A stretch of 64,000 bases of DNA, from NCBI GenBank assembly GCA_040290295.1, contig PSMW01000019.1:1-64000 (forward strand). The letters run 5' to 3'. This document shows, one piece after another, positions 33,607 to 43,647 of this stretch. The position numbers were made by a program, and so were the translations under genes. Below the pieces are notes generated by a model. It searched no databases and was not told the origin of the DNA. It worked only from the letters and a program-made list of their open reading frames with translations. The stretch's first letter is position 1. Each line of letters starts with the position of its first letter. Source of the DNA: CAADGV01 sp040290295 (lineage in GTDB: Bacteria; Bacteroidota; Ignavibacteria; UBA10030; UBA6906).

Positions 33607-34650
33607 ATGAAGATTCTCCTCCCGTTTGCGTGGCTCTATTCCTTCGCGATGGCCGTGCGCAATTGGTGCTTCGATGTGGGTGTGTTGCAGCAGCACGAGG
33701 CAGGCGTGCCGGTTGTTTCTATCGGTAATCTCACGGTCGGCGGGACAGGCAAAACGCCGCTGGTCGAATACATCGTCGGGCATCTGCTTGCATCGGGCCG
33801 AAAACCGGCAGTGATCAGTCGGGGATACAAACGCGCGTCGAAGGGAGTCGTGATCGTGTCGGATGGAAAGCGCTTGCGGGCTGATGCACGTGAAGGCGGC
33901 GATGAGCCTGCACAGATCGCACACAAGTTCCCGGAGGCAATCGTCGTGGTGGGAGAACGTCGAACGGATGCCGCACGGGTTGCTGTTACGCTCGGTGCCG
34001 ACGTGGTAGTGATGGACGATGGATTTCAGCATCGGTACCTCAAACGCAATCTCGACATCGTTGTCATCGATAGCAGAAAGGATCTGCTGGCTGATGCCGT
34101 GTTGCCGGCAGGAAGGCTTCGTGAACCTCTCTCGAGTTTACGGCGTGCGCATCTCATAGCTTTCTCGCACGTGGAGAACGGGGTCCCGGAGCGCCTCCCG
34201 CGCGGAGTCGAGCGGTACTGTGCGGCGCCCAGCATAGCGTTTCGTTACCATATCGGTACAGTCCGCAGAGCAACGGATGGCGTGGAAGTTTCCGCCGAAG
34301 CTGTGCGGAGAATGCACCTTGTAGCCTTCAGCGGTATCGGTAACCATGAAGCGTTTGTCGAGCAATTGAGGAACGAACGATTCACGCTCGCCGGGGAGTT
34401 GCGGTTTCCCGATCATCATCGCTACGGCGCACTCGATATGGACCTGATCGCTTATACGGTCAAGGCGTTCCATGCCGACGGGCTTCTGACAACAGAGAAA
34501 GATGTCGTTCGCTTGAAAGCGGACGAAGCGATTGCGCGGACATTGTTCGAGACATACACGTTCTTTTACACAACCATCACCGTGGAGATTGTCAGGGGAG
34601 AAGAGACGCTCCACACATCCATCGCACACGCGATACAGGGGGAACAATGA
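33607..34650 (+). CDS. lpxK: Tetraacyldisaccharide 4'-kinase
   Basis: 347 residues. The single-helix membrane-associated N-terminus (LPFAWLYSFAMAVRNWCFD) is followed by Walker A SIGNLTVGGTGKTPLVEYIV, VISRGYKRASKGV, GGDEPAQIAHKFP and the catalytic Asp region VVMDDGFQHRYLKRNLDIVV. It phosphorylates the lipid A disaccharide at the 4' position. The stop overlaps the start of the amidohydrolase gene by ATGA (34647-34650). Confidence 0.95.
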   Translation: MKILLPFAWLYSFAMAVRNWCFDVGVLQQHEAGVPVVSIGNLTVGGTGKTPLVEYIVGHLLASGRKPAVISRGYKRASKGVVIVSDGKRLRADAREGGDEPAQIAHKFPEAIVVVGERRTDAARVAVTLGADVVVMDDGFQHRYLKRNLDIVVIDSRKDLLADAVLPAGRLREPLSSLRRAHLIAFSHVENGVPERLPRGVERYCAAPSIAFRYHIGTVRRATDGVEVSAEAVRRMHLVAFSGIGNHEAFVEQLRNERFTLAGELRFPDHHRYGALDMDLIAYTVKAFHADGLLTTEKDVVRLKADEAIARTLFETYTFFYTTITVEIVRGEETLHTSIAHAIQGEQ

Positions 34651-35354
34651 TCATTGGCATTACCGACACGCTCAGCAAGAAATTCGAGTTCTATGTCACG
34701 TGGCTCCGTACCGTGGCACGCGATGCCGAAGTGGTCAAGCTCTCGTACGAGGAAAAGAACATGCGCGAGCTGAAACGATGTGACGGACTCATCCTCAGCG
34801 GCGGGCATGATATTCATCCCCGATTCTATGGACGCGAGGATTACCTCGCCCTCCTAAAGAAGGAGGACATCGACGAGAAGCGAGATGAGTTCGAAATCAA
34901 ACTCATCCATGAAGCGGTGAAAGCCGAACTGCCCATCCTCGGCATCTGCCGGGGCATGCAGATCTTCAACGTCGCCATGGGCGGTTCGATGATCCCCGAT
35001 TTGGTGAGCGAAGGCTACGAGAGTCATGCAAAAGGGAAAGAGGGTACGGATCGCCGCCATGCCATTACCATCGAGCGAGGGACGACCTTGCATTGGATCG
35101 TGGAGACAACGAAAGCCACGGTGAACTCCGCTCATCACCAAGCGGTGGATAGCCTTGGGAGCGGCTTACGCGTGACCGCCACTGCGCCCGATGGCGTGGT
35201 CGAAGGACTCGAGTGGGAACAAAGCACGAGCAATCCTTTTCTCCAGCTCGTGCAGTGGCATCCGGAGCGCATGGCAGATTTCAACAATCCGTGTTCGAAG
35301 AATCTTCTTGAACATTTCATTCTTGCAGTTGTTTCATCTGCAGAAGAAGGATAA
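34647..35354 (+). CDS. Class I glutamine amidotransferase-like (peptidase C26) hydrolase
   Basis: 235 residues. C26/PuuD-type signature: CDGLILSGGHDIHPRFYG, then the nucleophile elbow ILGICRGMQIFNVAMGG, and the catalytic His/Glu in LQLVQWHPERM. Members hydrolyse gamma-glutamyl amides (gamma-glutamyl-GABA, folate or peptide types); the substrate cannot be read here. It overlaps lpxK by 4 bases and lies 39 bases before ppdK. Confidence 0.88.
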   Translation: MIIGITDTLSKKFEFYVTWLRTVARDAEVVKLSYEEKNMRELKRCDGLILSGGHDIHPRFYGREDYLALLKKEDIDEKRDEFEIKLIHEAVKAELPILGICRGMQIFNVAMGGSMIPDLVSEGYESHAKGKEGTDRRHAITIERGTTLHWIVETTKATVNSAHHQAVDSLGSGLRVTATAPDGVVEGLEWEQSTSNPFLQLVQWHPERMADFNNPCSKNLLEHFILAVVSSAEEG

Positions 35355-35393
35355 CCACAAACATCAACAATGAGAAGAAAGAAACGAAGCAAT

Positions 35394-38156
35394 ATGAAAA
35401 AGTATGTCTATCTTTTCGGTAACGGCAAAGCCGAAGGAACGGCGGAAATGAAGGCGCTTCTCGGCGGTAAAGGTGCGAACCTCGCCGAGATGACCAACCT
35501 TGGGTTGCCTGTTCCGGCGGGCTTCACCATCTCGACGGAAGTCTGTACCTATTACTACCAGAATCGCAGGACCTATCCCAAATCCTTGAAGGCGGAAGTG
35601 GCCGCTGCGCTGAAGAAGGTGGAAAAGATGATGGGAGCGAAGGTCGGCGATCCGCGAAACCCGTTGCTGGTGTCGGTTCGCTCGGGTGCGCGCGCATCGA
35701 TGCCCGGTATGATGGATACAGTTCTGAATCTCGGAATGAACGACGCGGTAGCAGAAGGGTTGGTGAAGAAGACCGGCAACGCACGATTCGTGTACGATTC
35801 CTATCGGCGCTTTGTGCAAATGTACGGCGACGTTGTGCTCGGGTTGAAGCCTCAGCACAAGGACGAGATCGATCCGTTTGAAGTGATCATCATGCAGAAG
35901 AAGCAGCAAAAAGGGATCGAGCAGGACACCCAATTGAACGCCGACGATATGCAGGACCTCGTCAGAGAATTCAAACAGGCGATCAAGGAACGCACGGGAC
36001 ACGATTTCCCTCAAGACCCGATGGAACAGTTGTGGGGTGCCATCGGCGCCGTGTTCGGATCGTGGAACAACGAGCGTGCAATTGCCTACCGCAAGATGTA
36101 CGACATTCCCGATTGGTGGGGGACGGCGGTCAACGTTCAGTCCATGGTCTTCGGCAACATGGGCGACGAGTCGGGCACGGGCGTGGCATTCACGCGCGAT
36201 CCTGCAACGGGCGAGAATGTTTTCTACGGTGAGTTTCTGATGAACGCGCAAGGCGAGGACGTAGTTGCGGGCATTCGCACGCCGCTACCTATTGCCGAGC
36301 TTGCTGCATCGCATCCGGCCATCTACAAACAACTCGACGCCATTCGCAAGAAACTCGAGAAGCACTATCGTGATATGATGGATATCGAGTTCACCATTCA
36401 GCAAGGCAAACTGTATATGCTCCAATGCCGCGTGGGCAAGCGTACGGGCATCGCTGCCGTCAAGATTGCTCTCGATATGGTGAAGGAGCGGATGATTTCA
36501 GAAAAGGAAGCACTCTTGCGCATCGAGCCGGATCAACTCAACCAACTGTTGCGTCCGATCTTCGATATGAAAGAGAAAGAACGTGCGGAAAAAGATGGAC
36601 GCCTGCTTGCCAAAGGATTGAATGCCGGGCCGGGCGCCGCCACCGGACGCGTCGTCTTCAACGCTCCCGATGCGGAAGAGTGGTACAATCGCGGCGAAGC
36701 CGTCATTCTCACGCGCATCGAAACATCGCCCGAAGATATTCGCGGCATGAAAGCGGCAGAAGGTATCCTGACAGCGCGTGGCGGCATGACATCGCACGCC
36801 GCGCTCGTTGCTCGTCAGATGGGGAAAGTGTGCGTTGCCGGATGCTCTGCTCTCAATATCGACTACGTCTCCCGCACGATGTCGGTGAACGGTAAAGTGA
36901 TTCGCGAAGGAGACTGGATTTCGATCGACGGAACAACGGGTGAAGTGCTCGAAGGAAAGCTTGCAACCAAAGCGCCGGAAGTGGTGGACGTCCTGATCGA
37001 CAAGACGCGCTCGCCCGAAGAAGCGCCGGTGTATCGAAATTTCGAAACCATCATGCGATGGGCGGATAGGTACCGACGGCTGAAAGTGCGAACCAACGCC
37101 GACCAGCCCGACCAAGCATTGACGGCGGTGGCGTTCGGCGCCGAAGGTATCGGCCTGTGCCGTACGGAACACATGTTCTTCGGCGAAGGGAAAATCGGAC
37201 CGATGCGGGAAATGATTTTGGCCGATACCCCCGATGAACGCAAACGCGCCTTGGCGAAGCTGCTTCCTTTCCAACGCGCCGATTTCGAAAGGATCTTCGA
37301 GACGATGAACGGACGACCCGTTACGATTCGCACGATCGATCCGCCTCTCCACGAATTCGTGCCGCACGACGAGGCTGCTCAACGTGAGCTTGCCAAAGAG
37401 ATGGGCATCAGCTTCGAGAAAGTGCATCAGCGCGTTGAAAGTCTTCACGAATTCAATCCGATGTTGGGCTTCCGCGGATGTCGGCTGGGTATCATCTATC
37501 CGGAGATTACCGAAATGCAGGCAAGAGCAATCTTCGAGGCAGCAGCCAATGTGCAAATGCGGGGCATCGATGTCGAGCCGGAAATCATGATTCCGCTGGT
37601 CGGCAACGTGAAGGAGCTGGCGCACCAAGACGAGATCGTGCGTCGCGTCGCCGGCGAGGTCATGAACGAGAAGGGTGTGAGGATCAGATATCTTGTAGGA
37701 ACGATGATCGAGGTTCCGCGCAGCGCGCTCACAGCCGATCAGATCGCAACGGTTGCCGACTTCTTCAGCTTCGGCACGAACGATCTGACGCAAACCACGT
37801 TGGGTGTCAGCCGAGATGATGCCGGACGCTTTCTCGCTCCGTACGTTGACACACTCCGCATTTACGAGAAAGATCCTTTCGAAGTTCTGGATCGTGCAGG
37901 TGTGGGTCAGGTGATGAAGATCGCAGTGGACAAGGGCCTCAGCACACGGCAGAATCTCAAGCTGGGCATCTGCGGCGAGCACGGCGGCGAACCCTCGAGC
38001 GTCGAGTTTTTCCATCAGATCGGATTGGACTACGTGAGTTGCTCACCGTTCCGTGTGCCGATTGCACGCTTGGCTGCCGCACGTGCAGCCATCGCAGAAG
38101 CACAAGCCGCCGTATCGCCGAAGGCTCGGAAGCGGCAGCAGCGCAAAAAGCGTTAA
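35394..38156 (+). CDS. ppdK: Pyruvate, phosphate dikinase
   Basis: 920 residues from the ATG at 35394 (8 more in a longer frame). N-terminal ATP-grasp: YLFGNGKAEG, LLGGKGANLAEMTNLGLPVP, SVRSGARASMPGMMDTVLNL. Swivel phospho-His domain: ILTARGGMTSHAALVARQMG with the phosphorylated His. C-terminal PEP barrel: GAEGIGLCRTEHMFFGE, MLGFRGCRLGIIYPEITEMQ, FFSFGTNDLTQTTLGVSRDD and the catalytic Cys in LGICGEHGGEPSSVEFF. It interconverts pyruvate + ATP + Pi and PEP + AMP + PPi. PPi turnover is of interest because the membrane pyrophosphatase in this window is broken. Confidence 0.97.
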   Translation: MKKYVYLFGNGKAEGTAEMKALLGGKGANLAEMTNLGLPVPAGFTISTEVCTYYYQNRRTYPKSLKAEVAAALKKVEKMMGAKVGDPRNPLLVSVRSGARASMPGMMDTVLNLGMNDAVAEGLVKKTGNARFVYDSYRRFVQMYGDVVLGLKPQHKDEIDPFEVIIMQKKQQKGIEQDTQLNADDMQDLVREFKQAIKERTGHDFPQDPMEQLWGAIGAVFGSWNNERAIAYRKMYDIPDWWGTAVNVQSMVFGNMGDESGTGVAFTRDPATGENVFYGEFLMNAQGEDVVAGIRTPLPIAELAASHPAIYKQLDAIRKKLEKHYRDMMDIEFTIQQGKLYMLQCRVGKRTGIAAVKIALDMVKERMISEKEALLRIEPDQLNQLLRPIFDMKEKERAEKDGRLLAKGLNAGPGAATGRVVFNAPDAEEWYNRGEAVILTRIETSPEDIRGMKAAEGILTARGGMTSHAALVARQMGKVCVAGCSALNIDYVSRTMSVNGKVIREGDWISIDGTTGEVLEGKLATKAPEVVDVLIDKTRSPEEAPVYRNFETIMRWADRYRRLKVRTNADQPDQALTAVAFGAEGIGLCRTEHMFFGEGKIGPMREMILADTPDERKRALAKLLPFQRADFERIFETMNGRPVTIRTIDPPLHEFVPHDEAAQRELAKEMGISFEKVHQRVESLHEFNPMLGFRGCRLGIIYPEITEMQARAIFEAAANVQMRGIDVEPEIMIPLVGNVKELAHQDEIVRRVAGEVMNEKGVRIRYLVGTMIEVPRSALTADQIATVADFFSFGTNDLTQTTLGVSRDDAGRFLAPYVDTLRIYEKDPFEVLDRAGVGQVMKIAVDKGLSTRQNLKLGICGEHGGEPSSVEFFHQIGLDYVSCSPFRVPIARLAAARAAIAEAQAAVSPKARKRQQRKKR

Positions 38157-38230
38157 CAGAAGAGGAGGGGGCATCGACCGCTTCCTCTCCATGATGTGCA
38201 CTTAACATAGGAGGACAAGCCATTCACACG

Positions 38231-39271
38231 ATGAAATTATCGGACTTTCGGTATCCGCTTCCACGCAATCTCATCGCGAAGTATCCCGCCAACCCGCGTG
38301 ATACCTCGCGCTTGATGGTGTTGAATCGGGCCGACGAGTCCATCAAAATCCATGACCACTTTTACGAAATCACCCAGTATTTCAAAAAGGGTGATTGTTT
38401 AGTGGTCAATGAAACCAAGGTCTTCCCTGCTCGACTCTTCGGTCGAAAGGAAAAGACAAACGCCCGAATCGAAGTCTTCCTCCTGCGGGAACTCAACAAG
38501 GAGGAAAAAATCTGGGACGTGATCGTCGATCCCGCGAGGAAGGTTCGCATCGGCAACAAAATCTTTTTCGACGACGGTAGCATCTGGTGTGAGGTGATCG
38601 ACAACACCACCTCGCGCGGTCGGACGGTTCGTTTCAATGTGGAGGGTGATATCTTCAAGATCATCGAACGTATCGGACGTATGCCGTTGCCCTACTACAT
38701 CAAACGCGAGCCGACGGAGAAGGACAAGGAAGCGTATCAGACGGTTTTCGCTCGCGTGACCGGCGCAGTTGCTGCACCGACGGCTGGTCTGCACTTTACC
38801 AAGCGCGTCCTGACGGCACTCAAACGGAAGGGCGTGAGTGTCGTGCCCATCGTGCTGCACGTCGGCCTAGGCTCGTTCCGACCCGTCGAAGTGGAGGACT
38901 TGTCGAAACACAAGATGGATTCGGAATACTACGAGATTCCGGAGGAAACCGCCTATGTGGTGAACAAGACGATCGACAGCAAAGGCAATGTGTGCGTTGT
39001 CGGTACCAGTACCTGCCGCGCTCTCGAGTCGAGTGTCACCACCGACGGTCACCTCAAAGCCAATAAGGGGTGGACGGACAAGTTCATCTATCCGCCGTAC
39101 GAGTTCAAAGTGACGGACCACTTGATCACGAACTTTCATATGCCCGAGTCGACCCTCCTGATGATGGTGTCGGCCTTCGCCGGACGGGATTTCGTGCTTC
39201 GGGCATACAAGAAGGCGATCAAGGAAGGAATGCGCTTCTTCAGTTACGGCGACGCGATGCTCATTTTGTGA
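38231..39271 (+). CDS. queA: tRNA preQ1(34) S-adenosylmethionine ribosyltransferase-isomerase
   Basis: 346 residues. Opening LSDFRYPLPRNLIAKYPANP, then LVVNETKVFPARLFGRK, GRMPLPYYIKREPTEKDKEA, YQTVFARVTGAVAAPTAGLH (the family signature), VVPIVLHVGLGSFRPVEVED and NFHMPESTLLMMVSAFAG. It converts preQ1-tRNA to epoxyqueuosine-tRNA using AdoMet. GGAGG is present about 20 bases upstream. Confidence 0.96.
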   Translation: MKLSDFRYPLPRNLIAKYPANPRDTSRLMVLNRADESIKIHDHFYEITQYFKKGDCLVVNETKVFPARLFGRKEKTNARIEVFLLRELNKEEKIWDVIVDPARKVRIGNKIFFDDGSIWCEVIDNTTSRGRTVRFNVEGDIFKIIERIGRMPLPYYIKREPTEKDKEAYQTVFARVTGAVAAPTAGLHFTKRVLTALKRKGVSVVPIVLHVGLGSFRPVEVEDLSKHKMDSEYYEIPEETAYVVNKTIDSKGNVCVVGTSTCRALESSVTTDGHLKANKGWTDKFIYPPYEFKVTDHLITNFHMPESTLLMMVSAFAGRDFVLRAYKKAIKEGMRFFSYGDAMLIL

Positions 39272-39296
39272 TGTTGCACATCGGGACTTATCCTGC

Positions 39297-41132
39297 TTGA
39301 AAACCCTGTTGCTGGTTCTCGTGAACGTTGCAGCAGTCGGCACGTTTGTCGTTTTGTTTCGGAAAAAGAACCTTCTCTCCTACTTCAGCGGAGGGCGCTG
39401 GTGGTTGACGTGGTTGTCCATTGCGGTGATAACGCTGATGGACGAACAGGCGTCAATCTTCTACGCGACGAGCGAAGCGCACCGCTTTATCGGTTCGTAT
39501 GCGATAGCGTTCATTGCCATCACGTCGTTGCTCATGCGCTTTCTCTCCACGCGCATGGTGGAGATCGCGGAGATCCTCGAGCATCATAACATTCGCGGGG
39601 GCGGCGTGTATTCGTTCTCCTACTTGGTTCTCGGACCCACCTTATCGTTCATCGCCGTCGCGTCGATTCTGGTGGATTACGTTCTCACGGCGTGTATGTC
39701 GACGGTCAGTGCCGTCGAGAATGGATTGACCTTTCTCAGCCTTTCACCGGCACAGAAGCTCTTCATCGAATTTGCGATCGTGTGGGGTATCGCGGGCTTG
39801 AACATCCTGGGTGTGAAAGAGAACGCGCGCTTTACCTTCGCGATGTTCTTCATCATTGCAACCGTCTTGTTGACGCTTCTTGCCTCCGCGCTGTTCGAGG
39901 CGTCGCCGGAGTCGTGGACGCTGATCGGCAAGAGTTTCAAATACTCTGCTCTGCATGTCTCCGAGCAAGGCGTTTTCGGCGGCTTCGCGTTCATCATCGT
40001 TGCGATCTCGGGCTGTATCCTCGCGTATTCGGGTATCGAGTCGGTGGTGCAAACTGCCGGGTTGGTCAAGGGTTGGAAGGAGATCCGCAAAGCGTATATT
40101 TTTCTCGCACTCACAATAGGCATCTTCACGCCGTTGATTTCGGCGCTGGCGCTCAGCTCCGGCTTGGACCCGAAGGTGCACGAGACGGATTTGATCACGC
40201 AGTTTGCCTCGGCGCTTAACGGCAGATGGTTTGGTTGGATAGTCGGCGCAATCGCCAGTATCGCGTTGATCATGTCGGTCAACACGGCGTATGTTGCTTC
40301 CAGTGAGTTGATGGAACGAGTGGCGCATCGCTACGGCTTCCATTGGATCATCAAGACGAACCGGCGGCAGTCGCTCTACAGAATCCATCTCCTCAGCGCG
40401 CTCTTCTATTCGATCATCATCGTTGCGACGGAGGGAAGCCAACAAATCTTAGCGGAGATGTACGCCTTAGGGTTGGTGGCGAGCTTCTCGATCAACATGG
40501 GAAGTTTGCTCTTGTACCGCTACTTCAAAGGCACGAATGAAATTCGCGCGTACAATACCTCGCGCTTCGGTACATTTCTGCTTTTCATCATTTTGTTCGG
40601 TTGCTTCATCTACCTATGCATGACGAAGCCGTACGGCTTCGGACTCTGGGCTGGAGCAACGGTGTTCTTCTTGACCGTAGGATTGGTCGTTGCGCGGAAG
40701 CGAGCGCCCGAGTTGAAATACATTCAAGAGTCCGACACGCCGATGGAGATGATTCTTGCTCTTGCCGAGGCGCCCGGCGAAAAAATCGACATCTACTTCA
40801 AGCGTCCGTTGGAGGAAGGGGGCACAGCCGATCCGTCGGTGGCGTTCGTGAGCTTCTACTCGCCGCGTGCAGGCATTCCTCCCAAAATCGCTCCGAATCA
40901 TTTCCGGTTCCAGATGAGCGGACAAAGTTTGTTCGAGAGTATCGTTGGTCTGATGCATGTGGTGAAATACGAGCTGCCGCATAAAGGTGTTACGTTTCAT
41001 TTCGGCTGGCCGCAGTCGTCGTGGCTGGATCGTCTGTCGATTGGCGTCATGGTCTTCAGTATCATGAAGTTGCCGAAAGAATTTCCACAGTTCAATTTTG
41101 CGATAGAGTATTTTGGCAAGAAACAGACATAG
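39297..41132 (+). CDS. APC-superfamily amino acid permease with C-terminal cytosolic domain
   Basis: 611 residues from a TTG at 39297. About 12 membrane segments (for example TLLLVLVNVAAVGTFVVLF, FAFIIVAISGCILAYSGIES, GWIVGAIASIALIMSVNTAY, FGTFLLFIILFGCFIYLC) with APC-like GVKENARF. The last ~135 residues (from KYIQESDTPMEMILALAEA) are soluble, contain FHFGWPQSSWLDRLSIGVMV, and match no domain I recognise. Substrate unknown. ispD begins inside its last 20 bases in another frame. Confidence 0.75.
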   Translation: MKTLLLVLVNVAAVGTFVVLFRKKNLLSYFSGGRWWLTWLSIAVITLMDEQASIFYATSEAHRFIGSYAIAFIAITSLLMRFLSTRMVEIAEILEHHNIRGGGVYSFSYLVLGPTLSFIAVASILVDYVLTACMSTVSAVENGLTFLSLSPAQKLFIEFAIVWGIAGLNILGVKENARFTFAMFFIIATVLLTLLASALFEASPESWTLIGKSFKYSALHVSEQGVFGGFAFIIVAISGCILAYSGIESVVQTAGLVKGWKEIRKAYIFLALTIGIFTPLISALALSSGLDPKVHETDLITQFASALNGRWFGWIVGAIASIALIMSVNTAYVASSELMERVAHRYGFHWIIKTNRRQSLYRIHLLSALFYSIIIVATEGSQQILAEMYALGLVASFSINMGSLLLYRYFKGTNEIRAYNTSRFGTFLLFIILFGCFIYLCMTKPYGFGLWAGATVFFLTVGLVVARKRAPELKYIQESDTPMEMILALAEAPGEKIDIYFKRPLEEGGTADPSVAFVSFYSPRAGIPPKIAPNHFRFQMSGQSLFESIVGLMHVVKYELPHKGVTFHFGWPQSSWLDRLSIGVMVFSIMKLPKEFPQFNFAIEYFGKKQT

Positions 41133-41808
41133 AATCGGCGTGGTCATCGCCGCGGGAGGCAAGGGAGTGCGCATGGGTGGCGTGTTGCCGAAGCAATTTT
41201 TGTTGCTCCACGGCAAGCCGATTCTCCAACACACGCTCGAGCGGTTCGACAACATACCGAACATCGACGAGATGGTACTCGTTGTGCCTGCAAGCGAGGT
41301 GCGCCGTGCCGAGCGTTTAGTTGCGAGAGCAAGGATACGGAAGGTTTCGCACGTGGTTGTCGGTGGCGAGCATCGGCAAGACTCCGTTCGCCACGGATTG
41401 TTATCGTTCGATCGACAGCCGACGATCGTGTTGGTGCACGATGCTGTGCGGCCGTTGGTCTCATCCGAAGTGGTTCTGGAGGTGATTTGCCAAGCGCGGC
41501 GGCACGGCGGTGCGGTTGTCGGTGTTCCTGTGAAGGATACCATCAAGATTGGTCGAGACGGATTGTGCCTGCGGACGCTCGACCGCCGCACCCTGTGGGC
41601 AGTGCAAACACCGCAAGGGTTTCGCTACGACGTTCTGATGCGTGCCCACGTTGCGGCGCAGCGCAGTGGTTTTCTCGGCACCGATGATGCATCGCTCATT
41701 GAACGACTCCATCTCCCCGTTGTAATCGTCGAGGGGTCGCCTTGGAATATCAAGATCACCACGCAGGAAGATCTCGCCTGCGCACGCGCCTGGCTGAAAC
41801 GGGGTTGA
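41113..41808 (+). CDS. ispD: 2-C-methyl-D-erythritol 4-phosphate cytidylyltransferase
   Basis: 231 residues from a TTG at 41113, overlapping the permease end by 20 bases. Nucleotide-binding VVIAAGGKGVRMGGVLPKQF, VVGGEHRQDSVRHGL, LVHDAVRPLVSSEVV (the catalytic-site signature), VPVKDTIKIG, and RTLWAVQTPQGFRYDVL. Third step of the MEP isoprenoid route, which shares its first intermediate, DXP, with the pdxB-type PLP pathway seen upstream. Confidence 0.95.
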   Translation: MARNRHRIGVVIAAGGKGVRMGGVLPKQFLLLHGKPILQHTLERFDNIPNIDEMVLVVPASEVRRAERLVARARIRKVSHVVVGGEHRQDSVRHGLLSFDRQPTIVLVHDAVRPLVSSEVVLEVICQARRHGGAVVGVPVKDTIKIGRDGLCLRTLDRRTLWAVQTPQGFRYDVLMRAHVAAQRSGFLGTDDASLIERLHLPVVIVEGSPWNIKITTQEDLACARAWLKRG

Positions 41809-41816
41809 ACCATACC

Positions 41817-41845
41817 TTGCGACTCGCTAAGGGTTTTTCTATATT
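41817..41845 (+). promoter_or_regulatory. Predicted promoter for plsY
   Basis: TTGCGA (41817-41822), 17-base spacer, TATATT (41840-41845), 37 bases before the plsY ATG. The -35 begins just after the ispD stop. Confidence 0.62.
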
Positions 41846-41882
41846 CTAACCCACCAGATCAACCACAACGTCAAAGGCTCAC

Positions 41883-42554
41883 ATGCTTCCGATTGCTATC
41901 ATCACAGTGCTCAGCTATCTCGTTGGGTCGATTCCGACGGCGATTATCGTCGCGCGGGTAATGCGAGGAATCGACATTCGTCAGCACGGCAGCGGCAACG
42001 CCGGCGGGACGAATGTTATCCGGGTGCTTGGCTGGAAGGCTGGATTGTTTGTCATTGTGTGCGATATGGCGAAAGGCTTGTTCGCCACCATGGTCATCTC
42101 GCGGCTGATGTTCGGCGCGCTTCCCTTCGACAATGTCACACCCTTCGACGACTATGTGGTCGTCCAAATTATTGCCGGATGCGCGGCGATGCTGGGCCAC
42201 ATCTGGACGCTCTTTGCAGGCTTCAAAGGAGGCAAGGGCATCGCAACCGCCGGAGGCATGTTGATCGGTATAGCACCCGTGGAGGTAGCTGTCTCGCTCG
42301 GTGTGTTCCTGGTTGTCTTCCTGATTTCGCATTATGTCTCACTCGGTTCGTTGAGTGCTGCTTCCACATTTCCCTTGACAATGTTTCTGCGCGAGAATGT
42401 GTTCATGGCACACATTCCCGGCTATCCTACGTTGATTTGGTTCAGTGTTGCCATTTCGCTGTTGGTCATCTACACCCATCGATCGAATATCCAGCGGTTG
42501 CTGAAAGGAACGGAGAATCGTATCAGCAAGATTCCGCTTTTCAGTAGATCATAA
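41883..42554 (+). CDS. plsY: Glycerol-3-phosphate acyltransferase PlsY
   Basis: 223 residues with about five membrane helices. Motif 1: YLVGSIPTAIIVARVMRGID and HGSGNAGGTNVIRVLG; motif 2: GHIWTLFAGFKGGKGIATAG, the glycine-rich acyl-phosphate/G3P site; motif 3 near the C-terminus with YTHRSNIQRLLKGTENR. Transfers an acyl group from acyl-phosphate to G3P in the inner membrane. gpsA downstream makes its substrate, but a terminator separates them. Confidence 0.95.
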   Translation: MLPIAIITVLSYLVGSIPTAIIVARVMRGIDIRQHGSGNAGGTNVIRVLGWKAGLFVIVCDMAKGLFATMVISRLMFGALPFDNVTPFDDYVVVQIIAGCAAMLGHIWTLFAGFKGGKGIATAGGMLIGIAPVEVAVSLGVFLVVFLISHYVSLGSLSAASTFPLTMFLRENVFMAHIPGYPTLIWFSVAISLLVIYTHRSNIQRLLKGTENRISKIPLFSRS

Positions 42555-42567
42555 GAACGTGCACCGT

Positions 42568-42600
42568 GCCGCCGGGCTTGTTTCCCGGCGGACGTTTTTC
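42568..42600 (+). terminator. Rho-independent terminator between plsY and gpsA
   Basis: Stem CCGCCGGG (42569-42576) / CCCGGCGG (42584-42591), 7-base loop, then ACGTTTTTC. It lies inside a longer frame of gpsA, which supports the gpsA start at 42620. Confidence 0.8.
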
Positions 42601-42619
42601 AGGAACGTCATTTCCCATC

Positions 42620-43618
42620 ATGCGCATCGCCGTCCTCGGAGCAGGTAGCTGGGGCACCGCCCTCGCCATTCTCCTAGCAGACAATCATCATAGCGTTATT
42701 TTGTGGTCGCACAAGCAGGATTATACCGATACGATCCTCGCTCGACGCGAGAATCCTTCGTTCCTCCCCGGCGTCAAGATTCCCGAATCGATCGAAGCCA
42801 CGAGTGATCTCGATCGCGCGGTGCATGGGTGCGAAATGATTGTCACCGCTGTACCCTCGCAGTTCGTGCGTAGCGTTATGGTGCAGCTTCATCATGTGCC
42901 GTACGAGAAACTGGTCATCGTGAACGTTGCGAAAGGAATCGAAGTGGGGACGCTGATGACGATGTCGGAAGTGCTGCATGATACGTTGCCCGATGTTCCG
43001 CCAAGCAGCATTGCGACGCTTTCGGGTCCGAGTCACGCCGAGGAGGTGAGCCGCCTCGTTCCGACAACCGTTGTGGCTGCATCGACCAATGTGGAAACGG
43101 CGAAGCTCGTGCAGCGCACGTTCATGACGCCGTCGTTCCGTGTGTACGCGAGTACGGATCTGAAAGGAGTGGAGTTGGGCGGTTCGCTGAAGAACGTGAT
43201 TGCCATCGCCGCGGGGATTGTGGATGGCGCCAACCTTGGTGACAACACGAAGGCGGCACTGATGACACGCGGCATCGCCGAAATTACGCGCTTGGGCGTC
43301 GCGCTCGGCGCGCAAGCACAAACCTTCTCGGGTCTCTCGGGCATCGGCGATTTGATGGTTACGTGCATGAGCAGGCACAGTCGCAATCGTTATGTTGGCG
43401 TCGAAATAGGCAAAGGACGGAAGCTCGACGAGATTTTGGCTGAGATGGTGATGGTGGCCGAAGGAGTCGAAACCACGAAATCCGCCAACGCTCTCGCTGC
43501 GAACGTCGGGGTCGAAGTTCCCATCTGTGCCGAGGTGTATAAGATGCTTTTCGAAGGCAAGGACCCAAAACAATCCACCTACGATTTGATGACGCGCGAT
43601 CCAAAAGGGGAGATGTAG
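42620..43618 (+). CDS. gpsA: Glycerol-3-phosphate dehydrogenase [NAD(P)+]
   Basis: 332 residues from the ATG at 42620, where homology begins (MRIAVLGAGSWGTALAILLA). Further motifs: ATLSGPSHAEEVSRLVPTTV, the catalytic Lys in LGGSLKNVIAIAAGIVDGAN, and FSGLSGIGDLMVTCMSRHSR with NRYVG. Reduces DHAP to G3P for phospholipids; paired functionally with plsY. Confidence 0.96.
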   Translation: MRIAVLGAGSWGTALAILLADNHHSVILWSHKQDYTDTILARRENPSFLPGVKIPESIEATSDLDRAVHGCEMIVTAVPSQFVRSVMVQLHHVPYEKLVIVNVAKGIEVGTLMTMSEVLHDTLPDVPPSSIATLSGPSHAEEVSRLVPTTVVAASTNVETAKLVQRTFMTPSFRVYASTDLKGVELGGSLKNVIAIAAGIVDGANLGDNTKAALMTRGIAEITRLGVALGAQAQTFSGLSGIGDLMVTCMSRHSRNRYVGVEIGKGRKLDEILAEMVMVAEGVETTKSANALAANVGVEVPICAEVYKMLFEGKDPKQSTYDLMTRDPKGEM

Positions 43619-43647
43619 GCATCTCCACCCTCGTGTCGAAAAAAGAC